NCBI RefSeq assembly: GCF_032271945.1 | Contig: NZ_CP130319.1 | Span: 5,103,001-5,167,000 of the forward strand | From: Paenibacillus sp. MBLB1832 | Lineage (GTDB): Bacteria; Bacillota; Bacilli; Paenibacillales; NBRC-103111 | Direction: 5' to 3' | Length of the DNA: 64,000 nucleotides | Part shown: positions 9,006-16,260 of the stretch, piece by piece | Position numbering within the stretch: the first letter of the stretch is position 1 | Layout: every line of letters starts with the position of its first letter | Notes under the pieces: generated by a model | Told to the model about the DNA's origin: nothing | Database searches by the model: none | The model's input: only the letters and a program-made list of their open reading frames with translations | Program-made: the position numbers and the translations under genes

Positions 9006-10003
9006 TTCTTCTTTTTCCTCTTTCCTGTCGACTTGCCCTCACCTAGCTTACCCTCGCTGGCAAGTAGCTCATTCCGCTTACTGCCCGTGGTCAGCTCATC
9101 GCTGCTCTCATCGCTCAGCCTCGGATCAGCGGCAACCTCCAACCTTCCCAACTCATCCGCTACTTCGGGTTCCACAATCAGCTTCGTAACGGGGATTTTC
9201 ACTTCCTCCGCTCGTTTGGGCTCTATGTACTTCTGAATCATTTTCTTAAAATACTTCCCATACTTATCCTCCAGCTTCGCACCCATATCCTGCCCCAGTT
9301 CATGGAACACGATAGCACTGCAAAACTGATGATACAGCAGCTCCACCATCGCCGTCTGCTCCGTCAACATCGCAAGGGTCGACTCACCCCCGCCACGGGT
9401 GCCGACGATCGCTAATTTCCGGTCGATGAGCAGTGTAAATTTACGCTGAGAGAGTTCTTTTGCACTTTCACCCCGCCGCTTTGGAAAAGGGGAAAAGGCT
9501 TGCGCCAGCCCCGAATCACTTGTCGGCGCAGCTACGACCCGTACGCCATGGGATGGCGCTTGCTTCAGCTCTTCCTTCAGCAGCTTCGCTTCTTCTGGCG
9601 CGAGGTCGCAGAGCACTTCCTCCTTCGCTTTGCGCAGCTCGGTGCGAATCCGATCCAGCACCTTGGCGTCGCCAATCAAGCTAAAATAATCCAACCGCTG
9701 CGCATCGCCCTTCGGCAAATGCTCGCTCACGTAGCGGACCGAGGCATGCAGCTCCGCTTCCATCCGCTCGCCGATCTCCTCAATCGGCACACTTTGATAC
9801 ACCGTCGGCTCGCCGTGGCTGGTGAGCACAGCGCCTTTGTCCGCGAGCTTTTGCAGCGCGGCGTACACATTGGAGCGTGAAACGCCGAGACCCTTGGCGA
9901 TTTCATAGCCAGTTTGTGTACCGTTGACCGCAAGCTCGAGCAGACATTTGGCTTCCAAATCTGTGAAGCCCAGGTTTTTCAAATGCTGATGAACATTCTC
10001 CAT
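9002..10003 (-). CDS. TrmB family transcriptional regulator
   Basis: A 333-residue regulator. Residues 1-75 form the TrmB winged helix (LKNLGFTDLEAKCLLELAVNG, then GYEIAKGLGVSRSNVYAALQKL), which binds DNA. Residues about 90-250 form a helix-beta C-terminal domain like the sugar-sensing part of TrmB. A low-complexity Ser/Asp/Glu-rich tail (about 270-333) ends in KRKKKK and is unusual for the family. GGGGAG lies 7 bases before the ATG. It is the first gene of a two-gene operon with the HD phosphohydrolase. Confidence 0.85.
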   Translation of the reverse strand: MENVHQHLKNLGFTDLEAKCLLELAVNGTQTGYEIAKGLGVSRSNVYAALQKLADKGAVLTSHGEPTVYQSVPIEEIGERMEAELHASVRYVSEHLPKGDAQRLDYFSLIGDAKVLDRIRTELRKAKEEVLCDLAPEEAKLLKEELKQAPSHGVRVVAAPTSDSGLAQAFSPFPKRRGESAKELSQRKFTLLIDRKLAIVGTRGGGESTLAMLTEQTAMVELLYHQFCSAIVFHELGQDMGAKLEDKYGKYFKKMIQKYIEPKRAEEVKIPVTKLIVEPEVADELGRLEVAADPRLSDESSDELTTGSKRNELLASEGKLGEGKSTGKRKKKK

Positions 10004-10119
10004 AGCGCAGCTCCCCTTTTTTCAAGTGATACTCGCATTCGTTCGTATCCCTATTGTACCATGATCACACCGTGAATTCGTTACTTGTGGAGATCTAATT
10101 GACCATTAAATGTTAAAAA

Positions 10120-10134
10120 CGATAATCATTATCA
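10120..10134. promoter_or_regulatory. Fur box
   Basis: CGATAATCATTATCA matches the Firmicute Fur 7-1-7 consensus TGATAATnATTATCA at 14 of 15 positions. It lies about 70 bases upstream of a flavodoxin gene remnant; flavodoxin operons such as ykuNOP are known Fur targets. The site could still serve the divergent TrmB gene, but it is 117 bases from that start. Confidence 0.8.
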
Positions 10135-10204
10135 ACTAGTGTGATGGAAGTTAATACCTCTTGAATGAACTCAAAGTGGTCATGGCTTAACCCATTTGCA
10201 GTGC

Positions 10205-10343
10205 ATGATTCTGCTCGAGGCCTATACATGGGGAGACGGCGACTTGCCTGACGAATTCGAAGATTTCTACGAAGAGTTGGATGATCTGAATTTTGGCTGG
10301 GCGCAAAACGGGAGTTTTCTGTTCGGCGGTCATTCGTCTGCCA
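10205..10343 (+). pseudogene. flavodoxin gene remnant
   Basis: A 5'- and 3'-truncated relic not detectable as a normal ORF. From 10205 one frame reads LLEAYTWGDGDLPDEFEDF and continues YEELDDLNF, which is the flavodoxin segment that in YkuN-type proteins runs G-T-Y-T-W-G-D-G-D-L-P and follows the second FMN-binding loop. Near 10305 the homology moves to the +1 frame (AGRKTGVFCSAVIRLP), corresponding to the next strand (usually GKKTAVFGS...). It ends at 10343, exactly where a palindromic repeat cluster begins. The N-terminal phosphate-binding loop is not recognisable upstream. The gene is therefore inactive, by at least one frameshift and loss of both ends. Confidence 0.75.
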
Positions 10344-10524
10344 GGCGGAACGTAGGTGCGTTATTGGCTTGAAATCAGCCGATTTTGGGCTTTGACGGAA
10401 CGTCAGTGCGCTATTTTGCTGATTTGCAGCAATTCACAGCTGATTGGGTCCAAATAGCGGAATCACGTTCCGCCACTTAGCCAATTCAGCTATTTTCGCA
10501 CGAATAGCGTACCCACGTTCCGCT
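10344..10524. repeat. cluster of four short intergenic repeats in inverted pairs
   Basis: Four copies of a roughly 22-base unit with consensus GGCGGAACGTnnGTnCGCTA followed by TT: direct copies at 10344-10365 and 10394-10417, and inverted copies at 10452-10474 and 10502-10524. The head-to-head layout lets the transcript fold into a large nested hairpin. Spacers are 28, 34 and 27 bases. No coding frame runs through. Units of this kind resemble miniature intergenic palindromes (REP/MITE-like); I infer, but cannot show, that further copies exist in the genome. 10525-10595 holds only an imperfect hairpin (CCGAGCA 10540-10546 with TGCTCGG 10575-10581) and no gene. Confidence 0.75.
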
Positions 10525-10595
10525 TCACGGTGAGAGTTACCGAGCACATTTGGGTTTGGTGAAGCCAAAGGTTTTGCTCGGAGTCCCTCTGGTTC

Positions 10596-11282
10596 CTACA
10601 ACGTCTCCACTTCCGCGATCTCGATATACGTCATGCTCTTCAAGTCGTCATAGACCTCAGACGCATACTTGCGATCGATGAAGACAATGAAATTCAGTTC
10701 CTGCTGCTCTTGGTTCAGCTCTTTGATATGGACGCTTTTCATTTTGTAGCCTTTGGCGATGATCGCCTTAATGATGCTCGTGAGATTCCCGTCATGCGAC
10801 ACGACGAGCCGAACGCGCAAATCCTTCATGATGAGCGGTCTCGGTCCCATTTTCTTAATGACAAAAGGCAAACCAATAACGCTGACGAGGATGAGCAATA
10901 GACCGAAGAAAGCTTCCACAATGAAGCCAGCTCCGACCGCGATCCCGAGGCCTGCTGCGCCCCAGATCATCGCTGCCGTCGTTAACCCGATGATGACATC
11001 ATTGTGTTTACGCAGAATGGCGCCTGCACCGAGAAAGCCGATTCCGCTCACCACTTGGGCAGCCAGCCTCATAGGATCCATCACATGCAGCCCAGCGACT
11101 GCGTATTTATTGGCGGATTCGATCGATACGATCGTCAATAAGCAGCTGCTCAAGCAGATGACTAGCGAGGTTTTCAGGCCGAGCGGTTTGTTTCTGATTT
11201 CTCTTTCCAAGCCGATAATTAGTCCAAAAATAGCTGAAATTCCTAATTTCATTAAAATGTGTACATCGACTGTAAATTCCAT
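10596..11282 (-). CDS. MgtC/SapB family membrane protein
   Basis: A 228-residue protein with the MgtC/SapB core: five hydrophobic segments in residues 1-150 including the family blocks GLIIGLEREI (about 20-29), RLAAQVVSGIGFLGAGAILR (about 72-91) and GLTTAAMIWGAAGLGIAVG, followed by a cytoplasmic ACT-like C-terminal domain (about 155-228). Short members lacking this tail act as regulators of F-type ATPase and Mg2+ homeostasis; the exact role of Firmicute members is open. AGAGGAG lies 9 bases before the ATG and a perfect 16-bp palindrome lies in its promoter region. Confidence 0.88.
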   Translation of the reverse strand: MEFTVDVHILMKLGISAIFGLIIGLEREIRNKPLGLKTSLVICLSSCLLTIVSIESANKYAVAGLHVMDPMRLAAQVVSGIGFLGAGAILRKHNDVIIGLTTAAMIWGAAGLGIAVGAGFIVEAFFGLLLILVSVIGLPFVIKKMGPRPLIMKDLRVRLVVSHDGNLTSIIKAIIAKGYKMKSVHIKELNQEQQELNFIVFIDRKYASEVYDDLKSMTYIEIAEVETL

Positions 11283-11299
11283 GGTGATTGACTCCTCTA

Positions 11300-11315
11300 G
11301 TAAAGGTACCTTTAC
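11300..11315. promoter_or_regulatory. 16-bp perfect palindrome, candidate operator
   Basis: GTAAAGGTACCTTTAC reads identically on both strands and lies 18 bases upstream of the MgtC-family start, overlapping the expected promoter. It could bind a dimeric repressor or MerR-type activator. The binding protein is unknown. Confidence 0.45.
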
Positions 11316-11403
11316 ATTAGCTTAACAATTCAAGGTTGTAAATAACCATCGGTTTATACGCGAGGTACTGAGACCGCTATTTCGGGAGGAGCATCCCGAA
11401 ATC

Positions 11404-11440
11404 AAAAAAGCTCAGGAGGCATAATCTCGCCCTCCCAAGC
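11404..11440 (-). terminator. terminator of the five-gene ABC/two-component operon
   Basis: On the minus strand GCTTGGGAGG (11440-11431) pairs with CCTCCTGAGC (11419-11410) with a central mismatch, followed by six T. It lies 8 bases after the response regulator stop. A second hairpin TTCGGG/CCCGAA (11381-11400) follows. Confidence 0.8.
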
Positions 11441-11447
11441 CTCTCTA

Positions 11448-12137
11448 CTATATACGAAACCGATAACCCGCTCCCCAAATCGTCTCGATGTATTGCGGAT
11501 TCGACGGATCCTGCTCGATTTTCTCCCGCAGCTTGCGGATGTGTACGGTCACTGTCGCAATCTCCCCCATGGCATCCATGCCCCAGATCCCATCGAACAA
11601 TTGCTCCTTGCTGTACACCCGATTGGGATTCATCGCCAGATGGGTGAGCAAATCGAATTCTTTGGTCGTGAATACGACCTCTTTATCATTCACGAACACT
11701 CGCCGTGCCGTTTTATCGATCATCAATCCTCGAATGCGAACCTCGTCGTTCTTCGACTCCCGCCGCCCCATCAACCGTTCATAGCGGGTTAGATGGGCTT
11801 TCACACGCGCCACCAGCTCACTGGGGCTGAAAGGCTTAATCATATAATCATCGGCGCCGAGGCCAAGGCCGCGAATCTTATCGATGTCTTCCTTTTTCGC
11901 AGACACCATGACGATCGGAATATCCTTCTCACTGCGAATGCGCCGGCAAATTTCGAAACCATCCATGTTCGGCAGCATGAGATCCAGGATGATCAGATCG
12001 TAATTGTGCGCTAACGCCCGCTCCAAGCCGCGATCCCCGCTGTTTTCGATATCGACCTCGTAGCCGCTAATTTCCAAGTAGTCCCGTTCCAGCTCGGCAA
12101 TACTCATCTCATCTTCCACGATCAAAATCCGACTCAC
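11448..12137 (-). CDS. OmpR-family response regulator
   Basis: A 229-residue regulator: receiver domain (1-120) with acidic pocket ED (8-10), phospho-acceptor Asp52 in LDLMLPNMDG, the conserved Ser/Thr in MVSAK and Lys in IKPF; then an OmpR winged helix (about 130-229) with TTKEFDLL and the AGYRF ending. It starts with GTG, overlapping the kinase stop by four bases (GTGA), and is the last gene of the operon. It is presumably phosphorylated by the upstream kinase and probably controls its own operon through direct repeats near 16.16 kb. Confidence 0.92.
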   Translation of the reverse strand: MSRILIVEDEMSIAELERDYLEISGYEVDIENSGDRGLERALAHNYDLIILDLMLPNMDGFEICRRIRSEKDIPIVMVSAKKEDIDKIRGLGLGADDYMIKPFSPSELVARVKAHLTRYERLMGRRESKNDEVRIRGLMIDKTARRVFVNDKEVVFTTKEFDLLTHLAMNPNRVYSKEQLFDGIWGMDAMGEIATVTVHIRKLREKIEQDPSNPQYIETIWGAGYRFRI

Positions 12138-13609
12138 GCTTCGCTTTCCTCCCCCCTAAGCACTGGTAAGGCTACATACACCGTGGTTCCTTCGCCTAAC
12201 TGGCTTCTGGCACCAATCTGCCCGCCATGCTCTTCTATAATTTGTTTGGCAATCGCAAGCCCGAGCCCACTCCCCCCAGTGGTGGTGTTCCTAGAGGGAT
12301 CCGCTCGATAGAAGCGATCGAAAATATGAGGAAGCGCTTCTTCCGATATGCCCTGCCCATTGTCTTGAATCTGAATGACAGCAAAGCCGCCCTGTTCAAG
12401 GACGCTAAGATTAATCTGGCAATGTCCTGCCTCGCTGTATTTCATCGCATTGTCGATAATATTCAAGAGGACGCGTCTCAATTTGTCACGGTCAGCCGTT
12501 ACGAACACAGGCTCCTGTGGGAGATCGGCAAGTGTGAACTGTACCCCTTTTTTCTCCATATCCAACTGCAGCTCTTGCGCGCAATCCTGTACGTAGTCCC
12601 CAATTTCGACGGTTTCAAACTGAAACGGGACTTTGCCCAAATCGAGCTTGGAAAATAGGAAGAGTTCATCAATCATACGGTCCATATCGACCGCTTTGTT
12701 GTAAATCGTCCGAATGTATTTATCCAATTTATCTGGTGAATTCGTGACCCCATCCATAATGCCTTCCACATAGCCTTTGATGGCGGTAACGGGTGTTTTC
12801 AAATCATGGGAAATATTCGACATGAGCTCTTTGCGATTCTCTTCATACTGGAGCTGAAGGTCAACCGATTGCTTGAGCTTGCGGCGCATTTCTTCAAATG
12901 CGACACTGAGCTCGCCGAGCTCGTCATTGCGATGCGGCTTAATCTCGAAGTCGAGGTTGCCCTCCTTAATCTGTTCGGCTGCCCGCTTCAGCCCCCGTAA
13001 TGGCCGAATGATGCTGCGCGATACGAAATACGTCAGCACGCCATTGGTTCCGATGAGGATCAGCAGAAGGGTCCACATCACGGTTTTGGAGAATCGATAT
13101 AAATATTTCTGGAATGGACCGCCATCCAGGAACACAAAGGCAGTCCCTTTGCTCCCATCTGAAAATGTAAAGTCCTGCTGGCGCGTAATCCATACGGAGC
13201 CTTGATTCCGTTGGTATTTACCCGTTGGTGTCCCATAAACGGGGAGCTTCGAGGTATCCCCCGCCTCCCCTTCTTTCAAATAGGATGAAACATACGTAAT
13301 CGCGTGATCCCTACGAACAATGACACCCATGTTGATTTTATGGAATCGCTCATTCAAATCCTTCACAAAGGCTTCATCCAGAAAAGCATCTGGATCGGTC
13401 TCTGTTCTGGCCTTCATATAAGCGACATTCTCGGCTTCCTGGTCGATCACGCGTTTGATCGGGTTGCCATGGGAGAAATCCACATCAAACCCCGATTTCA
13501 AGCTTCCCAACGTCGCAATGGTAATGAGTATGACAGCCAGCCCAAAAAGCACAAGCGGAACAAGCAGCATGGCAATATAGGACAAGACTAGCCGTACACG
13601 GATGGACAT
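12134..13609 (-). CDS. sensor histidine kinase with extracellular sensing domain
   Basis: A 491-residue HPK1-type kinase: transmembrane helix 1 (about 10-34), an extracellular domain of about 140 residues, helix 2 (about 177-197), a HAMP linker (about 200-250), the H box NISHDLKTPV (phospho-His268) and ATP-binding boxes (NIIDNAMKYS; DNGQGI; GGSGLGLAI). The ATG at 13609, 10 bases after AAAGGAG, is preferred; a longer frame to 13675 would run into the permease gene. The large outer domain separates it from BceS-type kinases, which lack one and sense through the transporter, so it may sense the ligand or the partner lipo/secreted protein directly. Confidence 0.92.
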   Translation of the reverse strand: MSIRVRLVLSYIAMLLVPLVLFGLAVILITIATLGSLKSGFDVDFSHGNPIKRVIDQEAENVAYMKARTETDPDAFLDEAFVKDLNERFHKINMGVIVRRDHAITYVSSYLKEGEAGDTSKLPVYGTPTGKYQRNQGSVWITRQQDFTFSDGSKGTAFVFLDGGPFQKYLYRFSKTVMWTLLLILIGTNGVLTYFVSRSIIRPLRGLKRAAEQIKEGNLDFEIKPHRNDELGELSVAFEEMRRKLKQSVDLQLQYEENRKELMSNISHDLKTPVTAIKGYVEGIMDGVTNSPDKLDKYIRTIYNKAVDMDRMIDELFLFSKLDLGKVPFQFETVEIGDYVQDCAQELQLDMEKKGVQFTLADLPQEPVFVTADRDKLRRVLLNIIDNAMKYSEAGHCQINLSVLEQGGFAVIQIQDNGQGISEEALPHIFDRFYRADPSRNTTTGGSGLGLAIAKQIIEEHGGQIGARSQLGEGTTVYVALPVLRGEESEA

Positions 13610-13613
13610 CGGT

Positions 13614-14375
13614 TTAGAGCTCCTTTTTATCAAACAAATAATAACCAGCTGTAAAAAATAGTATACTGCACGCACTCAAAAACATAAAGATCGATGCGAT
13701 CTTGCCGGTTACCATCGAACCGCTCACCCAGAGCGTATGCCAGTCGGTATAGGCTGTTGGCGAATAGGTCGCGATCTGCGGAAGAAAGAAGGCTGCTACC
13801 TTGAATGTCAAATATAGCAGGATGCTCACCGTCAGGGCCGAGGAGCTTCTAGAGAAAAACTGCGCCAGACATACCGCCGCGATGCTAAGTACTAGCAGAG
13901 GGAGGAAGGCAGCGCCATACGCGAGAAACCAATTGCCCACGGAGCGCAAGCCGCCGAAATGGTCGAAAAACATAGCCGCCACAATCGACGCGATCAACGC
14001 CACGACTAGGTAAAGTGCGATAAAGATACCGAGCGCCAGCTGTTTGGAGGCAAACACCTTGAACCTGGAGAGGGGTCTGAGCAGCATATTTTTCATCGTA
14101 CGCTCGCCCATTTCCCCAGAGAACACATCCGCCGCTCCCATGAACACGAACAGGGGCAGGAAAATACTCGTAAACATGCCGAGCATAATGATTGGGAAAT
14201 CATCCGTCGAGATCGCACCGACCCCGATGCCATTCTGGAATTTCGACAGCAACATGCCAGCTAGAAGCGGTAAGAGCAGCGTTACGGCGAGGAAGAAAAT
14301 CGTCTTTTTTTTCATCGTCATTTTAAGCAGCTCGTTCCAAACGTTAGCCATAAGCAGGTTCGACGTGTTAAGCAT
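13614..14375 (-). CDS. ABC-2 type transporter permease
   Basis: A 253-residue membrane subunit with six predicted transmembrane segments (about 25-45, 60-85, 105-135, 150-175, 180-200, 225-248) typical of BcrB/EpiE/NatB-like ABC-2 permeases. The start at 14375 overlaps the ATPase stop by eight bases (ATGCTTAA); GGGGG lies 10 bases upstream. A frame extension to 14408 has no ribosome site. With the ATPase it should form an exporter, probably one that removes an envelope-active compound. Confidence 0.85.
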   Translation of the reverse strand: MLNTSNLLMANVWNELLKMTMKKKTIFFLAVTLLLPLLAGMLLSKFQNGIGVGAISTDDFPIIMLGMFTSIFLPLFVFMGAADVFSGEMGERTMKNMLLRPLSRFKVFASKQLALGIFIALYLVVALIASIVAAMFFDHFGGLRSVGNWFLAYGAAFLPLLVLSIAAVCLAQFFSRSSSALTVSILLYLTFKVAAFFLPQIATYSPTAYTDWHTLWVSGSMVTGKIASIFMFLSACSILFFTAGYYLFDKKEL

Positions 14376-15105
14376 GTGCGGCCAGCCCCCTGTTTCCTTG
14401 AATTTCACGCAAGTAGGCGGCTTCCAAGGATGGACTGCCAGCCATAATATCGGTGATGCGCCCCTCCCGAATGAGCTTTCCGTGATGGATGATGCCCAAG
14501 CGGTTGCACATCAACTCCATTTCATGAATGAGATGGCTCGAGATGAAGAACGTAATGCGCTCCTCGCGCGCCAGCTTCAGAATAATTTCGCGAATGTGCA
14601 CCATGCCTTCGATATCCAGCCCGTTCGTTGGCTCATCGAGAATGAGCAGCTCGGGCTTTGACAGAATCGCCGCGGCCAGCCCGAGTCGCTGTTTCATCCC
14701 CAGGGAGTACCGCGCCACTTTCTCATGCTGAAAAGGGGTCAATCCTACGAGCTCGATCACCTCGTCGACCCGCTCCTTCCCTACGCCTGGATAGAGGCGA
14801 GCGGCGAGCTCGAGATTTCGGCGCCCACTCATATAGGTGTAGGCTTCTGCAGTCTCAATCAAGGCACCCACCTTCGCCATCGCCTGCTCGTGCTGGGTGC
14901 TGACATCGAAGCCGAATAGCTTCACCTCGCCTTGCTGGGCGCGAGCTAAGCCGGTCATGATTTTCATGACCGTTGTTTTGCCCGCGCCATTCGGCCCGAA
15001 GAAGCCGTAAATATCACCGCGCTGCACCTTCATACTCACGTCGTGGATACCGCGAAGGTTCGGAAATATTTTGGTCACATGATTGATTTCAACGACAGGG
15101 TTCAT
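14368..15105 (-). CDS. ABC transporter ATPase, BcrA-like
   Basis: A 245-residue ATPase with Walker A GPNGAGKTT (about 37-45), a signature of reduced form YSLGMKQRLG (about 131-140), Walker B LLILDEPTNGLD (about 149-160) and switch His in SSHLIHE. The Y/L-GMKQR signature and length match the bacitracin/lantibiotic-immunity subfamily (BcrA, EpiF, NukF). The start overlaps the stop of the exported protein by four bases (ATGA). Confidence 0.9.
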   Translation of the reverse strand: MNPVVEINHVTKIFPNLRGIHDVSMKVQRGDIYGFFGPNGAGKTTVMKIMTGLARAQQGEVKLFGFDVSTQHEQAMAKVGALIETAEAYTYMSGRRNLELAARLYPGVGKERVDEVIELVGLTPFQHEKVARYSLGMKQRLGLAAAILSKPELLILDEPTNGLDIEGMVHIREIILKLAREERITFFISSHLIHEMELMCNRLGIIHHGKLIREGRITDIMAGSPSLEAAYLREIQGNRGLAAHA

Positions 15106-16043
15106 TCATGCTTACCGCCCCAACCTTTTTGCTTAGACAGCTCCTCAAGGTTTACCGTCTCTACTTGCTTGCCGTTTAAATCAATCGTATCTGGCGTCGT
15201 CGCATTCAAGCTCGACAGGGTCATTCCTACGCGAAGAACGATGTCATGCTCCACACCTTGGGTATCTTTGCCCGAAACGTGGATTTGCGCCATTTGGCTC
15301 GTAATATGCTGATCCCCATCTACGTTCGCGTTCACTTCAACTTCATCCAGGGAGATGTCGGAAGCGAGCTGCGGGAAGCTGTTACGAAGCGTGTTCAGGT
15401 CGATGCCAAGCGCACTTGCAGGATTAGCTGCCGGCTGTTGGATTTTTCCATTCGCTGCACCGTGCTTCAAGACAAGGGATCCGACCGTTTTCACGACAGG
15501 CGGGATTTGACTGCCAGAGAGCTTGAAATGAATTTCCTTTCCATCCCCAGGGGCATCGACCATCGTGATATTGTTCTTCAGATTACCTACCAAAGCGTCG
15601 ACCACATGCTCCACTTCGCTAGCGATTTGCGGGTTGGCGCCCCCCTCGCTCATATCATGCTTTTTGAACTTCGCGCGGGATTCCTTGGTTTGCAAAATTT
15701 TGTAGACGTCTGAATTCGCTGTTTTGACAATCTGTTTGCCATCTTGACTGTAGAACTGAATCGTTTGCACATCTGTACCGCTGACAACCTTCAATTCCGC
15801 GCTGCCTGCATGTTCCTCTCCTGAGTTCTTAATTGTTGTATTAACCTGCAGCAAGGATGCTCCGTTGTCTTGTACAGATACATTCACTTGACGCGTGACA
15901 TTTTTCACGGCTGCTGTTTGTTTCACGGCTGATTTGAACGTTTCATATCCGGGCGCATCGCCCACACCTGCATACACAGAAGTAACTAGCATCATGCTGC
16001 CCACCGCTACACCTACACCCAACATCGCCAATTTTTTATTCAT
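15102..16043 (-). CDS. exported protein of an ABC/two-component operon, unknown function
   Basis: I do not recognise this 313-residue protein. It has a signal peptide (about 1-27, ending VYAG) without a clear lipobox Cys, then two soluble halves: about 40-125 (beta-rich, with repeated QVNVSVQDNG, TIKNSG and QFYSQDGKQIVKTA strands) and about 160-295 (LKNNITMVDAP to DGDQHITSQMAQIHVSG). The fold is reminiscent of LolA/LppX-type half-barrels that bind lipids, but this is only an impression. GGAGG lies 10 bases before the ATG at 16043; a TTG at 16049 is the alternative. As first gene of the operon it could bind the signal or the exporter's cargo. Confidence 0.7.
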   Translation of the reverse strand: MNKKLAMLGVGVAVGSMMLVTSVYAGVGDAPGYETFKSAVKQTAAVKNVTRQVNVSVQDNGASLLQVNTTIKNSGEEHAGSAELKVVSGTDVQTIQFYSQDGKQIVKTANSDVYKILQTKESRAKFKKHDMSEGGANPQIASEVEHVVDALVGNLKNNITMVDAPGDGKEIHFKLSGSQIPPVVKTVGSLVLKHGAANGKIQQPAANPASALGIDLNTLRNSFPQLASDISLDEVEVNANVDGDQHITSQMAQIHVSGKDTQGVEHDIVLRVGMTLSSLNATTPDTIDLNGKQVETVNLEELSKQKGWGGKHE

Positions 16044-16152
16044 TTTCAACTAGCCTCCACATTCCAGATCCATTTGGCTGCGCTGCTCGCGCTTCCATAG
16101 ACCTATCTTAGCCCTCGGCACTTAATTGCCACTAAACCAGCTATTAACACCG

Positions 16153-16180
16153 CCTAAAACAATTCTTAAATTTTTCTAAA
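16153..16180 (-). promoter_or_regulatory. candidate direct-repeat binding site for the operon's own response regulator
   Basis: On the minus strand three similar heptamers follow each other at about 10-11 base spacing: TTTAGAA (16180-16174), TTTAAGAA (16170-16163) and TTTTAGG (16159-16153). OmpR-family regulators bind such in-phase direct repeats. They lie 110-137 bases upstream of the first gene. Confidence 0.4.
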
Positions 16181-16210
16181 CTGGGAGAGCAAATATATAG
16201 ACGGTCCATG

Positions 16211-16254
16211 AAAAAAGCTCCCTTCAAGACGAAGAATCGCCTGAAAGAGAGCTT
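16211..16254 (-). terminator. terminator of the germinant receptor operon
   Basis: On the minus strand AAGCTCTCTTTCA (16254-16242) pairs with TGAAGGGAGCTT (16226-16215), followed by TTTTC. It begins 7 bases after the GerC-family stop. Confidence 0.8.
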
Positions 16255-16260
16255 AATGCG

